Program-made: the position numbers and the translations under genes
DNA from: Acidobacteriota bacterium
GTDB lineage: Bacteria > Acidobacteriota > Terriglobia > Acidiferrales > UBA7541
NCBI GenBank assembly: GCA_003225295.1
Contig: QHYZ01000065.1
Span: 1 to 64,000 of the forward strand
Direction of reading: 5' to 3'
DNA length: 64,000 nt
In this document: in pieces, positions 42,490-51,195 of the stretch
Layout of the letters: each line of letters starts with the position of its first letter
Numbering within the stretch: position 1 is the stretch's first letter
The notes under the pieces: generated by a model
What the model saw: only the letters and a program-made list of their open reading frames with translations
The model's database searches: none
What the model was told of the DNA's origin: nothing

Positions 42490-43698
42490 TCACTGTGACA
42501 CGGGTTCGGCGAGGTGGGACTCGCTCGAGGTGACGCGGTGCTTGAGGAAGCCGCGGGCGGCCAGGAGCTCGGCGTTGAGCAGGGCGGCGCCGGCGGCGCC
42601 GCGGACGAGGTTGTGCGATAGCAGCGTGAGTTTGACGTCGAGTAGCGGGCATTCGCGGATGCGGCCGACGACGGCGGCCATGCCGTTTCCGGCGTGAACG
42701 TCGCGACGCGGCTGCGGGCGATTCTCTTCGTCGAGGACCACCACCGGATTTCGCAGGGCGGTCGGGAGAGATGCCAGCTCGGCGTCGACTTCGAAGTTGC
42801 GGATGGCTTCGCGAACTTCGTCGAGGGAGGCGATTTTTTTAAGGCCGACGGAGATGCATTCGAGGTGCCCGTCGATCACCGGCACGCGATTGCAATGGGC
42901 GCTGAGGCCGATGCCGGCGTCGACGAACCGCGAGCCATCCCATTTGCCTAGCAGCTTCTGCGGCTCGGCCTCCATTTTTTCCTCTTCGCCACTGATAAAA
43001 GGAACGACGTTGCCTTGGATATCCATGGAGGCGACGCCGGGGTAGCCTGCGCCGGAAATGGCCTGAAGTGTGACCACAAAGATTTTCTCGAGGCCAAAGG
43101 CGTCGGCGAGCGGTTTTAATACCAGAACCAGGCCGGCGGTCGAGCAATTGGGGTTGGTGACGATGAAGCCCGTGTCATAGCCGCGATTCTTCTGCTGCCA
43201 GGGAATGGCGTCGAGATGGGCGGCATTCACTTCCGGAATGAGCAAGGGAACGTCGGGATCCATGCGGTGATTCCTGCAATTGCTGACCACGGGGTAACCC
43301 GCGCGAGCGAAATCCTCCTCGGCGGGGCCAGCGACCGAAGAATCGAGCGCGGAGAAGACAAAGTCGCAATCGAGGGAGGGGTCCAGACCTTTGACCACGA
43401 GATTGCGAGCCACTTGGGGGATGGGCGCGTCGAGATGCCAGCGAACGGCTTCGGCGTAGGTCTTGCCGGAGGAACGCTCGGAGGCGGCAACTTCGGTGAG
43501 CTCGAACCAGGGATGACCGGCCAGCAGACTAACGAGACGCTGACCAACGATACCGGTCGCGCCGAGGACGCCCGCCCGCAACTTTTTCTCAGCTCGTCTT
43601 CCCGGCGTGCTTGCTTTTTCTACGTGCTTTTCGCTCGAACTCGCCGACTGTTTCGACTGCATGTTGCTGTCACCCCCATATTGAGATTGTGAACTCAT
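42490..43698 (-). CDS. asd: Aspartate-semialdehyde dehydrogenase
   Basis: A 402-residue enzyme that reduces aspartyl phosphate to aspartate semialdehyde for Lys, Thr, Met and diaminopimelate. LGATGIVGQRLVSLLAGHPW is the NADP-binding start; SNCRNHRMDPDVPLLIPEVN and NPNCSTAG (catalytic Cys ~182) are typical of the archaeal/fungal-like branch. The ATG at 43698 overlaps the aspartokinase stop (ATGA), so the two are coupled. It adds a ~38-residue Ser/Lys-rich extension before the core; a later ATG at 43662 is possible. Confidence 0.95.
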   Translation of the reverse strand: MSSQSQYGGDSNMQSKQSASSSEKHVEKASTPGRRAEKKLRAGVLGATGIVGQRLVSLLAGHPWFELTEVAASERSSGKTYAEAVRWHLDAPIPQVARNLVVKGLDPSLDCDFVFSALDSSVAGPAEEDFARAGYPVVSNCRNHRMDPDVPLLIPEVNAAHLDAIPWQQKNRGYDTGFIVTNPNCSTAGLVLVLKPLADAFGLEKIFVVTLQAISGAGYPGVASMDIQGNVVPFISGEEEKMEAEPQKLLGKWDGSRFVDAGIGLSAHCNRVPVIDGHLECISVGLKKIASLDEVREAIRNFEVDAELASLPTALRNPVVVLDEENRPQPRRDVHAGNGMAAVVGRIRECPLLDVKLTLLSHNLVRGAAGAALLNAELLAARGFLKHRVTSSESHLAEPVSQ

Positions 43699-44762
43699 GC
43701 CGCGCCGCCGTGCTGAGATTTTTGCATCGGGGCAGTAGCAGGATGTTGCCGTACTCGCGGCAAACCAATCCGTGTGCCCCGCGCCTGCGGGTTGAAGGTA
43801 TTGCGAACCCAGACGACCATTCGGGTTTCGGCGGCGAGAGGCAGCACTTTCGCGTGGAGAACTTTCGCGCCGCTGGCGGCGAGGGCGCGGGCCTCATCGT
43901 AGCTGAGCTCATGCAGAAGGCGCGCTTCGGCGGATTCGTGGGGATTGGCGGTGAAGATGCCATCGACATCGGTCCAGATGACCAGTTCGTCGGCGTCCAC
44001 GACATGAGCGATGATGGCTCCAGAAAAATCCGAGCTGTTGCGGCCGAGTGTGGTGATGCGGCCATCGGGAGTTGCGCCAATGAATCCAGTGACAACCGGC
44101 ACGATGCCAGCTTCGAGGAGTGGCAGAAGAACCTCCCGGCCGCGCTGTTTTGTTTGTTCGAGATGTGGCTGCGCGTCGCGAAAGGTGTCGCAGGTCAGCA
44201 CGAAATCCGAGGATGTGACGGGCACCGCAGAGACGCCTGACTTTTCCAGAGCGGCGGCGAAGAGCCTTGCGCTGAAGCGTTCGCCAAAGGATGCCAGGCG
44301 GTCGAAGAGCTCGGCGCCAGCGGCGACGCTGCCGCGAGCCGGGACTTCGTGAAGAAGGTCGCGTCCCAGGAGTTGCAACTCGCGGCGCACGCGAAGGTCA
44401 TCCGGCGCGCTGAGCTGCAGATCGTGAAGCACATCGAGGTGAGTATCCAGGACCAGTTCGGCTTCGCGGCGCGCCGGCGCGAGCCTGCCATCGGCGAGAG
44501 CCCGGGCAATGGAAAGGAGGTGGTCGGTGAGGCCCTTCATGGCGGAGACCACCACGGTAACGCTGGATGCCCGCCTGGCGGCGAGAACAAGACCTGCGGC
44601 ATGGAGCATGCGGTCCGCACCGAGAAGAGAACTGCCGCCGAATTTGAAGGCTACGACGTTGCTCTGTGGCTTGCTCGCCCCACCGGCCCAATGTACTCGC
44701 TCTTCTAACGCGGCGGGGTGTCTTTCCGCTGCTGACTCTTCCTGTATGTTTTCAAGGCTCAT
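43695..44762 (-). CDS. lysC: Aspartokinase without ACT domain
   Basis: A 355-residue kinase phosphorylating aspartate, the first step of the aspartate family. VAFKFGGSSL (~37), VVVSAMKGLTDHL, GRITTLGRNSSDFSG and VIWTDVDGIFTANP are the aspartokinase signatures; the protein ends soon after the kinase domain (HAKVLPLAAETRMVVWVRNT). The usual C-terminal ACT pair for Lys/Thr feedback is absent, so regulation may instead lie in the upstream attenuator. Could equally be called thrA-type kinase domain. It precedes asd with an ATGA overlap. Confidence 0.93.
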   Translation of the reverse strand: MSLENIQEESAAERHPAALEERVHWAGGASKPQSNVVAFKFGGSSLLGADRMLHAAGLVLAARRASSVTVVVSAMKGLTDHLLSIARALADGRLAPARREAELVLDTHLDVLHDLQLSAPDDLRVRRELQLLGRDLLHEVPARGSVAAGAELFDRLASFGERFSARLFAAALEKSGVSAVPVTSSDFVLTCDTFRDAQPHLEQTKQRGREVLLPLLEAGIVPVVTGFIGATPDGRITTLGRNSSDFSGAIIAHVVDADELVIWTDVDGIFTANPHESAEARLLHELSYDEARALAASGAKVLHAKVLPLAAETRMVVWVRNTFNPQARGTRIGLPRVRQHPATAPMQKSQHGGAA

Positions 44763-44823
44763 GACCTGCGCTCCTGGTTTCTCCGTGCGATGGCCACCGC
44801 TGGAGCGTCTCTGGAGGGGGCTT

Positions 44824-44865
44824 AAAAGAAGAAACCCACCGCCAGGTTCGCTTCTGGCGGTGGGT
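44824..44865 (-). terminator. Attenuator terminator in the aspartokinase leader
   Basis: On the minus strand ACCCACCGCCAG (44854-44865) and CTGGCGGTGGGT (44834-44845) form a 12-bp stem with an 8-nt loop, followed by TTCTTCTTTT. It lies between the leader peptide stop (44886) and the aspartokinase start (44762), as in amino-acid operon attenuators. Confidence 0.85.
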
Positions 44866-44885
44866 TGGAAACTTTTTCTAGCTCG

Positions 44886-44984
44886 CTAGCTGTTTCTCCA
44901 CGCGCCCGAAGCGGAAATAGTCGTCATAGTCGTAGTCGACTTGGACGACTTAGCAATAATTCGCTTAGTGGCGATGGACAACAT
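44886..44984 (-). CDS. Thr-rich leader peptide of the lysC-asd operon
   Basis: A 32-residue frame from the ATG at 44984 to the TAG at 44886. It reads MLSIATKRIIAKSSKSTTTM followed by TTIS, so five Thr codons and nearby Ile/Met cluster shortly before the stop, as in the thr operon leader of enterobacteria; three Lys codons precede them. It ends ~20 bp before a strong terminator hairpin. The arrangement indicates transcription attenuation by charged tRNA-Thr (perhaps also Ile or Lys). The ribosome site is weak (GGCGCTGG). An antiterminator pairing was not worked out. Confidence 0.7.
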   Translation of the reverse strand: MLSIATKRIIAKSSKSTTTMTTISASGAWRNS

Positions 44985-45251
44985 ACCAGCGCCAAGATAA
45001 CACAGCTCCGGTGGTTGGGGAAAGGGGATAAATCGGAAATGGGGAATCGTGCCGGAAAGGTCAGGAACGCGCTGGGGGGAGACCGCTAACCGAGTCCAAA
45101 CCCCCAGGATGGTCTTGGTACTACATCTGTAAAATACTGAATCTACGTGTCTTAAGGACCGCAACTTCTTTTATCTCCTGGGGTTTCGATGCCCATGAAT
45201 CGGTGCGTGCCTGGAGCACCACCGCAGTCGAACAGCAGGAAAGGAAAACCT

Positions 45252-46641
45252 ATGAACCACAAGAAGTGGCTAAGTGCTGTCTTCGCATTCGCATGCATCG
45301 CATTCCTGAGCGGTTGCGGCGGTGTGTCTTCTTCCCCGATGACCGCAGCACAATCGGGCACCGTGTTCGTCACGGGAACGGACGCACCGCTGCCGAGCGT
45401 GGTTTCGTTTCAAGTGGACATTACCGGAATAACGGTCACGGACGGCAACAACACGCAATCGGTGCTCAGCGGAACGCAGACCGTGGATTTCGCGCGGCTG
45501 AATGGCTTGCGGACGTTGCTGGACATCAACACGATTCCCGCCGGCACGTATACCAGTGTTACTGCCACGCTGGCGAATCCGCAGATTGGATACTTGAATG
45601 TGAACCCGCCAGCGCGACCGGCGATCAGCACACTGAACGGAACCACCTCGCCGGCAGTGACTCTGACGCAATCAAGCGTGACCATTCCCCTGTCGACTCC
45701 TTTGGTCGTGAGCACGGGAAACATCATCGGTTTGAAGTTTGAATTCGACCTTCGCAAGTCGATCGCTGTCGACAGCAGCGGACAGATCACCGGCGCGGTC
45801 ACCCCTATGCTGGATCTGAAAGCCATCACCCCAAATGACGCCGACGCCTATGTTGATGATTTCATCGCCGGTGTGGTGAGTGTGAACGCCAGGTAATTCC
45901 TTCATCATTCAGGGGCCGCACGGCCACCAGTTCACGGTGAACGTGAATGGTCAGACCGAATGGGAAGGCAGCGAGACCATCAGCAATCTGACTTCGACGT
46001 CCATCGTGGAAATCTCCGGGACACTGGACCGCACGACGGCGACTTTCCTTGCGGACTCGGTGGGAATCCTCTCGCAGGACCGGTTCTACGCGGACGGCCT
46101 GATCACCTACGTAAATCCGCCCACGAATACAGCCACGGACTTTGATCTGTATGTGCGAAGCGTGTTGCCTTCGGGTACGGGCTTTCAGTCGGGAGAAATC
46201 TCCACCATCGATCTCACTGGCAACGAGAAGTACTTCATCTACTGGATGCACAACAGCTGGACGAACCACTTCTTCAACGCCGGGCTGATGGTGCCCGGCC
46301 AGCATGTAAGCATCGGTGGACCATTTGCGAGCGGGGCTGTAACGGTGAAGCGCGTGGTGCTGCGGCATGAAGGGCACACCGGCACGTTGGTGGCCAGCAG
46401 CGTGAACTTCAATGCCAGCACATTTCAGTTCAATTCGAATGGACTGGCTGGCGTGCTGTTCAATGGACCGGTGACCGTGTACGTCACGCCGTTCACGCGA
46501 TTTGGCGGCGGGCTGAAGAGCCTTAGCGACCTGAGCAGCAATCCGACCAATCCGTTGCGCGTTGTCGGTGTGGTGCTGAAGGATCCGATCAGCGGCCAGC
46601 CAGTGTTTGTTGCGCGCGGCGTGGAAGAACTTCCCAACTGA
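45252..46641 (+). pseudogene. DUF4382-type lipoprotein, split by a frameshift
   Basis: The first frame (45252-45896) starts MNHKKWLSAVFAFACIAFLS with a GCGG lipobox, then VFVTGTDAPLPSVVSFQVDI and GLRTLLDINTIPAGTYTSV, the DUF4382 pattern. It stops at TAA after VVSVNAR. At the stop, a shift of one base gives GNSFIIQGPHGHQFTVNVNG, continuing in the next frame to 46641 (ends EELPN). The two halves join as one ~460-residue protein. The break is a single event near 45889-45893, so it is either a recent mutation or a sequencing error. The intact protein would be an outer-membrane or periplasmic lipoprotein of unknown role. Confidence 0.8.
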
Positions 46642-46677
46642 CACGGTCTGGCAAGAGACTCACAGTGATAAAATGAC

Positions 46678-46703
46678 GGCCACCCGGGAGGATCCGGGTG
46701 GTC
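46678..46703. terminator. Strong hairpin after the DUF4382 gene
   Basis: GGCCACCCGG-6 nt-CCGGGTGGTC forms a 10-bp stem 37 bp after the gene's stop. No T-run follows on either strand, so it may stop or stabilise transcripts but is not a classic intrinsic terminator. Confidence 0.4.
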
Positions 46704-46844
46704 GTGCTGCCCGGTCAGAGTCTTCCAGCAGGGTGGCGGAAGTGCGAAGAGCGACCTAGCTGACCGCTCCATCGTTTTTTCCTTCGTCTGGGGGAAGCAG
46801 TTTTCCTGCAGAGACACATATCCAGATAGCACAAACAAGAAGGC

Positions 46845-46883
46845 AGCCTTATATCCCCGGCCTGAACGCCGGGGCTGTACGGC
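46845..46883. repeat. REP-like element, copy 2
   Basis: Second copy of the 39-bp element at 42366-42404. Here the core is the perfect palindrome CCCCGGC-6 nt-GCCGGGG. It lies 30 bp before the 3' end of the DDAH gene. Confidence 0.65.
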
Positions 46884-46912
46884 TAGGACGGGCAAATTTC
46901 ATGTGCGTTGGC

Positions 46913-47695
46913 TCATAAACTGACCGAACTTGTGTTTGTGAAAATCAGGCTGGAGCAGGTAAGGCCGGATTCAGCTTTTTGGAGTTCCGAGATGTCCACC
47001 GGAGTGACGTGTAAGCCACACGCCTCGATGCGGGCGCGCGTGCGCGGGAATGACGCAGGGAAAATGATGGTGCCGGCGAGCGCCAGCGCGTTGGCGGCAT
47101 GCGGCTCGGCGGGATCAACGTCGATCCACTCATGGCCGGCGAGCGCCGTGGTGTCAAACCAGGCGCGATTGGCGAGGAGCTTGTTGCCACTGAGATGCGT
47201 GAGGGCCGATTTCAGGTGCAGGCAGCCGTTGACGGGAACGGCGATCACTTCATAGTTGTGCGGCGCAACAGTGACGGCAAGCTGGCGAAGGCCTTCGGCG
47301 TTGCTGCGTCGGGTGAGGCCGACAAAGAGCTTTCGGCCGATACGGAGGATGTCACCACCTTCGAGTGTGCCAGGAAGAGAAACGTATTCGAGCTGTCGAA
47401 ATTGGGCGAGCGCTTGAGCGAGTGAAGGCGCCTCACGGCGGCGGGTTTCCGTTCCGAGCGACAGGATCACTGCCAATTCATCGAGAACCACGGCGGGGTC
47501 TTCGACGAACATGGAATCGGGAAGGTCGGGCTCGGCGGGAAGCGAAATAACACGGGCGCCCAACCTGCCGAGCAGCTTCTCGTAGGCGTGGTGCTGCTCC
47601 TGGGCGGTGACCAGATCGATGGGCTGGCGGTCGATGAAGGAAAGTTCGCAATCGACGATGGCCGGGCTGACCGCCCGTGTGATGGCAGTAAGCAT
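46913..47695 (-). CDS. DDAH-like amidinohydrolase
   Basis: A 260-residue member of the guanidino-modifying superfamily, closest to dimethylarginine dimethylaminohydrolase. PDLPDSMFVEDPAVV, PGTLEGGDILRIG, CLHLKSALTHL (catalytic His) and GLTCSSLIF (nucleophile Cys ~247) are the expected blocks in order. It would hydrolyse methylated arginine to citrulline, or a related substrate. Length is normal. No partner gene nearby suggests a pathway. Confidence 0.85.
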   Translation of the reverse strand: MLTAITRAVSPAIVDCELSFIDRQPIDLVTAQEQHHAYEKLLGRLGARVISLPAEPDLPDSMFVEDPAVVLDELAVILSLGTETRRREAPSLAQALAQFRQLEYVSLPGTLEGGDILRIGRKLFVGLTRRSNAEGLRQLAVTVAPHNYEVIAVPVNGCLHLKSALTHLSGNKLLANRAWFDTTALAGHEWIDVDPAEPHAANALALAGTIIFPASFPRTRARIEACGLHVTPVDISELQKAESGLTCSSLIFTNTSSVSL

Positions 47696-47799
47696 TCTGG
47701 TGGTGAGAGTTTACACGAGAACGCTCCAGGAAACGTTGAAGGTAGAGCCCAGCCAGAATAGACTCTAGCCCACAATTGGATGTTCGGGAGGCCAGTGTC

Positions 47800-49305
47800 A
47801 TGAACGATTCCATGAGGCGCGTGGCGGCGGTTCTGCTGGTGATCCTGGGAGGGGCGGCGCTGTGGTGGGCGGATAGTGGAGCGGCGGGTTCCGCATCGGC
47901 GAATGACGCCATGGTGGCGACGATGGCGGCAGCGCGAGAGCGTGCGGCAGCTAACGATTCGCGCTTGAAGGGAGCGTTGCGCTTCGAGCAGGGCGGCTGG
48001 ATCTACGTGCATCTCGAGGGCCCTCCGGGCGCGATGGGATATCAGCATGGGTACCTTCTGGCGCCGGAGATCGAAGACGCGTTCGCGGCAGTGAGCGCGG
48101 GGATGAGGCATTCGACCAAACGAGACTGGGAATTTTTCCGCAGAGCCGCGCGCGAAATGCTGTGGCCGAAGATCGATACGGAGTATCAGCAGGAGCTGCA
48201 GGGCATCGTCGAGGGGCTGCGCGCACGCACCGGGTCGAAGCTGGATGTGGACGACATTGTGGCGTTCAATGCATTCGAAGAGCTGCCAGATTATTACCTG
48301 CCGTGGCTGAACAAGCAGCAAAAGACGGGGCTGGCGCCGGACCTGAAGAGCCCGGGGAATTGCAGCGCTTTCGTGGCCACGGGAAGCTGGACAAAAGACG
48401 GCCAGATCGTGATGGCGCACAACAACTGGACGAGCTACCGGAACGGCGAACGGTGGCGGATCGTGTTCGACATCGCGCCGAAGAACGGTTACCGAATCCT
48501 GATGGATGGTTTCCCGGGAGTGATCGCGAGCGACGACGATTTCGGGATCAACAGCGACGGGCTGATGGTGACGGAAACGACCATCACGCAGTTCGAAGGC
48601 TGGGACCCGAATGGCAAGCCGGAATTCGTGCGCGCCAGGAAGGCGCTGCAGTACGCGGGCTCGATCGACGAATACACAAATATCATACTGGACGGGAACA
48701 ACGGGGGATATGCAAACGACTGGCTGCTCGGTGACCGGAAGACCGGTGAAATCGCGCAACTCGAACTTGGGTTAAGAGCGCACCAGCTGTGGAAGACCAA
48801 GGATGGCGTGCTCGCCGGATCGAACTGGGCGCGCGACCCGCAGGTGCTCAAAGAAGACGCGCCGCAATTTGATCCGGCTGATAAGGAGAGTTCGCCGAAC
48901 GCCAGGCGGGCGAGGTGGGATGAATTACTAAAGGAAAACAAAGGAAAGATCGACGTAGCGCTTGCGCAACAGATGCTGGGCGACCACCGAGACACCGCTC
49001 AGCACAAGGAAGAAGCCAACGAGCGCACGCTCTGCGGGCACGTGGATGGATCGTCGCGCGGCGTCCCAGAGTGGGATTGGCAACCCTACTATCCCGGTGG
49101 AGCGGTGCAAGGAAAAGTGACGGACGCAACGATGGCAGGAGAAATGCACATCTTGGCACGCATGGGGCATCCCTGCGGCGGGGATTTTCTCGCCAAGCCG
49201 TTTCTCGCGGCTCATCCCGAGTATGCCTGGCAGGAGCCTTATTTGCGGGATATGAAGGCGGGTCCATGGACGGAGTTCCGGTCAGGCCAAGCCCAGAAAG
49301 AATAA
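47800..49305 (+). CDS. C45 / phospholipase-B-like secreted hydrolase
   Basis: The ATG at 47800 follows GGAGG and gives ~501 residues. An N-terminal hydrophobic segment (RRVAAVLLVILGGAALWW) is a signal peptide or anchor. YVHLEGPPGAMGYQHGYLLA, NAFEELPDYYLPWLN, NCSAFVATGSWTKDGQIVMA and the downstream NNGGYANDWLLGD match the C45/phospholipase-B-like Ntn-hydrolases; the Cys in NCSAF (~188) is the expected self-cleaved nucleophile. The substrate is likely an amide or ester in the periplasm. Confidence 0.82.
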   Translation: MNDSMRRVAAVLLVILGGAALWWADSGAAGSASANDAMVATMAAARERAAANDSRLKGALRFEQGGWIYVHLEGPPGAMGYQHGYLLAPEIEDAFAAVSAGMRHSTKRDWEFFRRAAREMLWPKIDTEYQQELQGIVEGLRARTGSKLDVDDIVAFNAFEELPDYYLPWLNKQQKTGLAPDLKSPGNCSAFVATGSWTKDGQIVMAHNNWTSYRNGERWRIVFDIAPKNGYRILMDGFPGVIASDDDFGINSDGLMVTETTITQFEGWDPNGKPEFVRARKALQYAGSIDEYTNIILDGNNGGYANDWLLGDRKTGEIAQLELGLRAHQLWKTKDGVLAGSNWARDPQVLKEDAPQFDPADKESSPNARRARWDELLKENKGKIDVALAQQMLGDHRDTAQHKEEANERTLCGHVDGSSRGVPEWDWQPYYPGGAVQGKVTDATMAGEMHILARMGHPCGGDFLAKPFLAAHPEYAWQEPYLRDMKAGPWTEFRSGQAQKE

Positions 49306-49313
49306 GACCGATC

Positions 49314-49958
49314 TTAAAAAAGCGCGGTCGCAGAACTGTGGGAGAAGAACGTCGCCAGGGGGTAAGGAAACACCGGCACGGCGTGGCTAATCCACAGCCG
49401 GGTTATTCCGGCCCCCAGGAGCATCCCGGCAAGAATCAGGCCGATCACACCAAGCACAATGGCAATATCCGATCTTGAAAACACCAGGCCGCCTGCCCTT
49501 CGAGAAGATTCAGGAGCGGAATCAGCAGATGGCTGGCTGTGGGCCAACGGAGAATGTGGGCTCTTGTCGGAAACTTCCGGTTGCACCAAGAGGCAGTAGC
49601 CCTTGCGGGGAATAGTCTCGATGTACAGCGGCTGATCGGAGGAATCGCCGAGCGCCTGGCGGAGTTTGTTGACTGTGGTATTTACGTTGGCGTCGTAGTT
49701 GACATGCGTATCGGCGGGCCAGAGCCGCATGCGCAGTTCTTCGCGGGTGACGACTTCACCAGGTTTTTCGAGAAGGGTCAGAAGAACCTGATAAACCTTC
49801 CCCTGGAGCTTCAGCCGGGACCCGTTCCGGGTAACTTCCTGCCGCTGCTGGTCAATGCGGAACGGCCCAAAGAGGACATAGCGGCCGGACGACAACAGTA
49901 CCCGCTCCGAAGCCGTCGGCTCATCCGGTTCTCGCATGGAGATCACTTCCGGTGACAT
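49314..49958 (-). CDS. CadC-like winged-helix regulator with membrane segment
   Basis: A 214-residue protein. Residues ~25-120 are an OmpR/CadC-type winged helix (FGPFRIDQQRQEVTRNGSRL, GEVVTREELRMRLWPADTHV, VNKLRQALGD, IETIPRKGYCL). A Ser/Pro linker leads to a membrane helix at ~160-185 (IAIVLGVIGLILAGMLLGAG) and a short tail. Its convergent neighbour is the C45 hydrolase. Target unknown. Sensor domain is minimal. Confidence 0.85.
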   Translation of the reverse strand: MSPEVISMREPDEPTASERVLLSSGRYVLFGPFRIDQQRQEVTRNGSRLKLQGKVYQVLLTLLEKPGEVVTREELRMRLWPADTHVNYDANVNTTVNKLRQALGDSSDQPLYIETIPRKGYCLLVQPEVSDKSPHSPLAHSQPSADSAPESSRRAGGLVFSRSDIAIVLGVIGLILAGMLLGAGITRLWISHAVPVFPYPLATFFSHSSATALF

Positions 49959-50242
49959 AGACGCCCACCCTTATGGTATATAGACGTAGAAACCACTCGA
50001 GAGTTTTCTATTGTTACGAAAAATTTCATCCTTAGTTCCATGAAATCGCTGAACCCGGACCGCATCTGTCAGGGAGGCCGGAGGAATCTAAGAATCGGGA
50101 TGTTACAGAAGGAAATCGTCTAAATTTAGAAGCCCATTATATGAATTAGCGTAATTCCATGCCTCCAGCGAAGTGCCATTTTGTGGCCAGGTGCGTCTAA
50201 AACCCCAAAATCAGGGCTTTCCTACCATGCGAGGTGAAGAGC

Positions 50243-51175
50243 ATGCGGCGTGTCATGACGCTTTATGCAGTAAATGCTTGGCTTCTTCTGTCCGGGGCAG
50301 CGATGGCGCTGGGGGGTGCACCGCAAGAAGCCTCCACAACTCAGCTGGGCACCGCAGCGGCGGCGGCCTATGAGGCTGAAAATTGGAGCGAGGCTGCCAA
50401 GTTATACGGCCAGATGGTCGAAACGGCGCCGAATCCACGCGCCTGGTATCGCTTGGGGATGTCGTTCTATAAGAGCGGGAAACAAGAGCAGGCCATGGAA
50501 GCTTTTGAAAAAGGCCGAGCGCAGGGGCTGCCCCCGCAATTGGTTGAATATGGAATTGCCGCCGTCTTCGTGTCGAAAAAAGACAAGGATAGGGCGTTTG
50601 AACACCTGGAAAAGGCGGCGCAAAATGGCTTGCGACCCGAGCAATTGTCAACGGATGCCGATTTGGCAGAACTAAAGTCCGACCCGCGCTTTCGAAAAAT
50701 CCTCGAGATGGTGACACGCAACCAAAAACCATGCGCTTATGCAGCGGAAAATCGCCAATTTGACTTCTGGCTGGGCCAATGGACCGTGGTCACGAGCACG
50801 GGCGCGAGGCCCGCGGGAGACAGCCGTATCGAATTGATTCTCGGGGATTGCGTGGTACAGGAAAACTGGACCAGTGCGGGAAACACCGGCTACTCCGGGA
50901 AGAGCTACAACATCTACAACACGGCGCTCCAGCGTTGGGAACAATACTGGGTGGACAACGCCGGCGGCAACATTTTTTTCTATGGCGGGTCGAAGGACGG
51001 AATCATGGATTACTGGACGGATGAGCTCCCGCAACCAGACGGGAAAAAACTAAAACGGCATCTGCAATTCCTCAAGCTTGGACCTGACACGGTCCGTCAA
51101 TTCAGCCAGGGTTCGAACGACAATGGCAAGACCTGGTTCGTGGAGTACGACTTCACTTACAACCGGAAAAAATAG
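50243..51175 (+). CDS. Secreted TPR protein with lipocalin-like C-terminal domain
   Basis: The ATG at 50243 follows GAGGTGAAGAGC; a GTG three codons earlier is possible. The product (~310 residues) has a signal peptide (LYAVNAWLLLSGAAMALGG), about three TPR-like repeats at ~35-135 (AAAYEAENWSEAAKLYGQMV, AWYRLGMSFYKSGKQEQAME), then a beta-rich domain from ~165 (FDFWLGQWTVVTSTG, YNIYNTALQRWEQYWVDN) of the DUF1579 lipocalin-like type. Function unknown. Confidence 0.8.
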   Translation: MRRVMTLYAVNAWLLLSGAAMALGGAPQEASTTQLGTAAAAAYEAENWSEAAKLYGQMVETAPNPRAWYRLGMSFYKSGKQEQAMEAFEKGRAQGLPPQLVEYGIAAVFVSKKDKDRAFEHLEKAAQNGLRPEQLSTDADLAELKSDPRFRKILEMVTRNQKPCAYAAENRQFDFWLGQWTVVTSTGARPAGDSRIELILGDCVVQENWTSAGNTGYSGKSYNIYNTALQRWEQYWVDNAGGNIFFYGGSKDGIMDYWTDELPQPDGKKLKRHLQFLKLGPDTVRQFSQGSNDNGKTWFVEYDFTYNRKK

Positions 51176-51195
51176 GATTCCCGGGAAGCGCATCC

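Noticed and set aside
44886-45164. A 92-residue protein upstream of lysC
   Set aside because: Only the last 32 residues have the leader-peptide character; the upstream part has no family and the internal ATG fits the attenuator layout.
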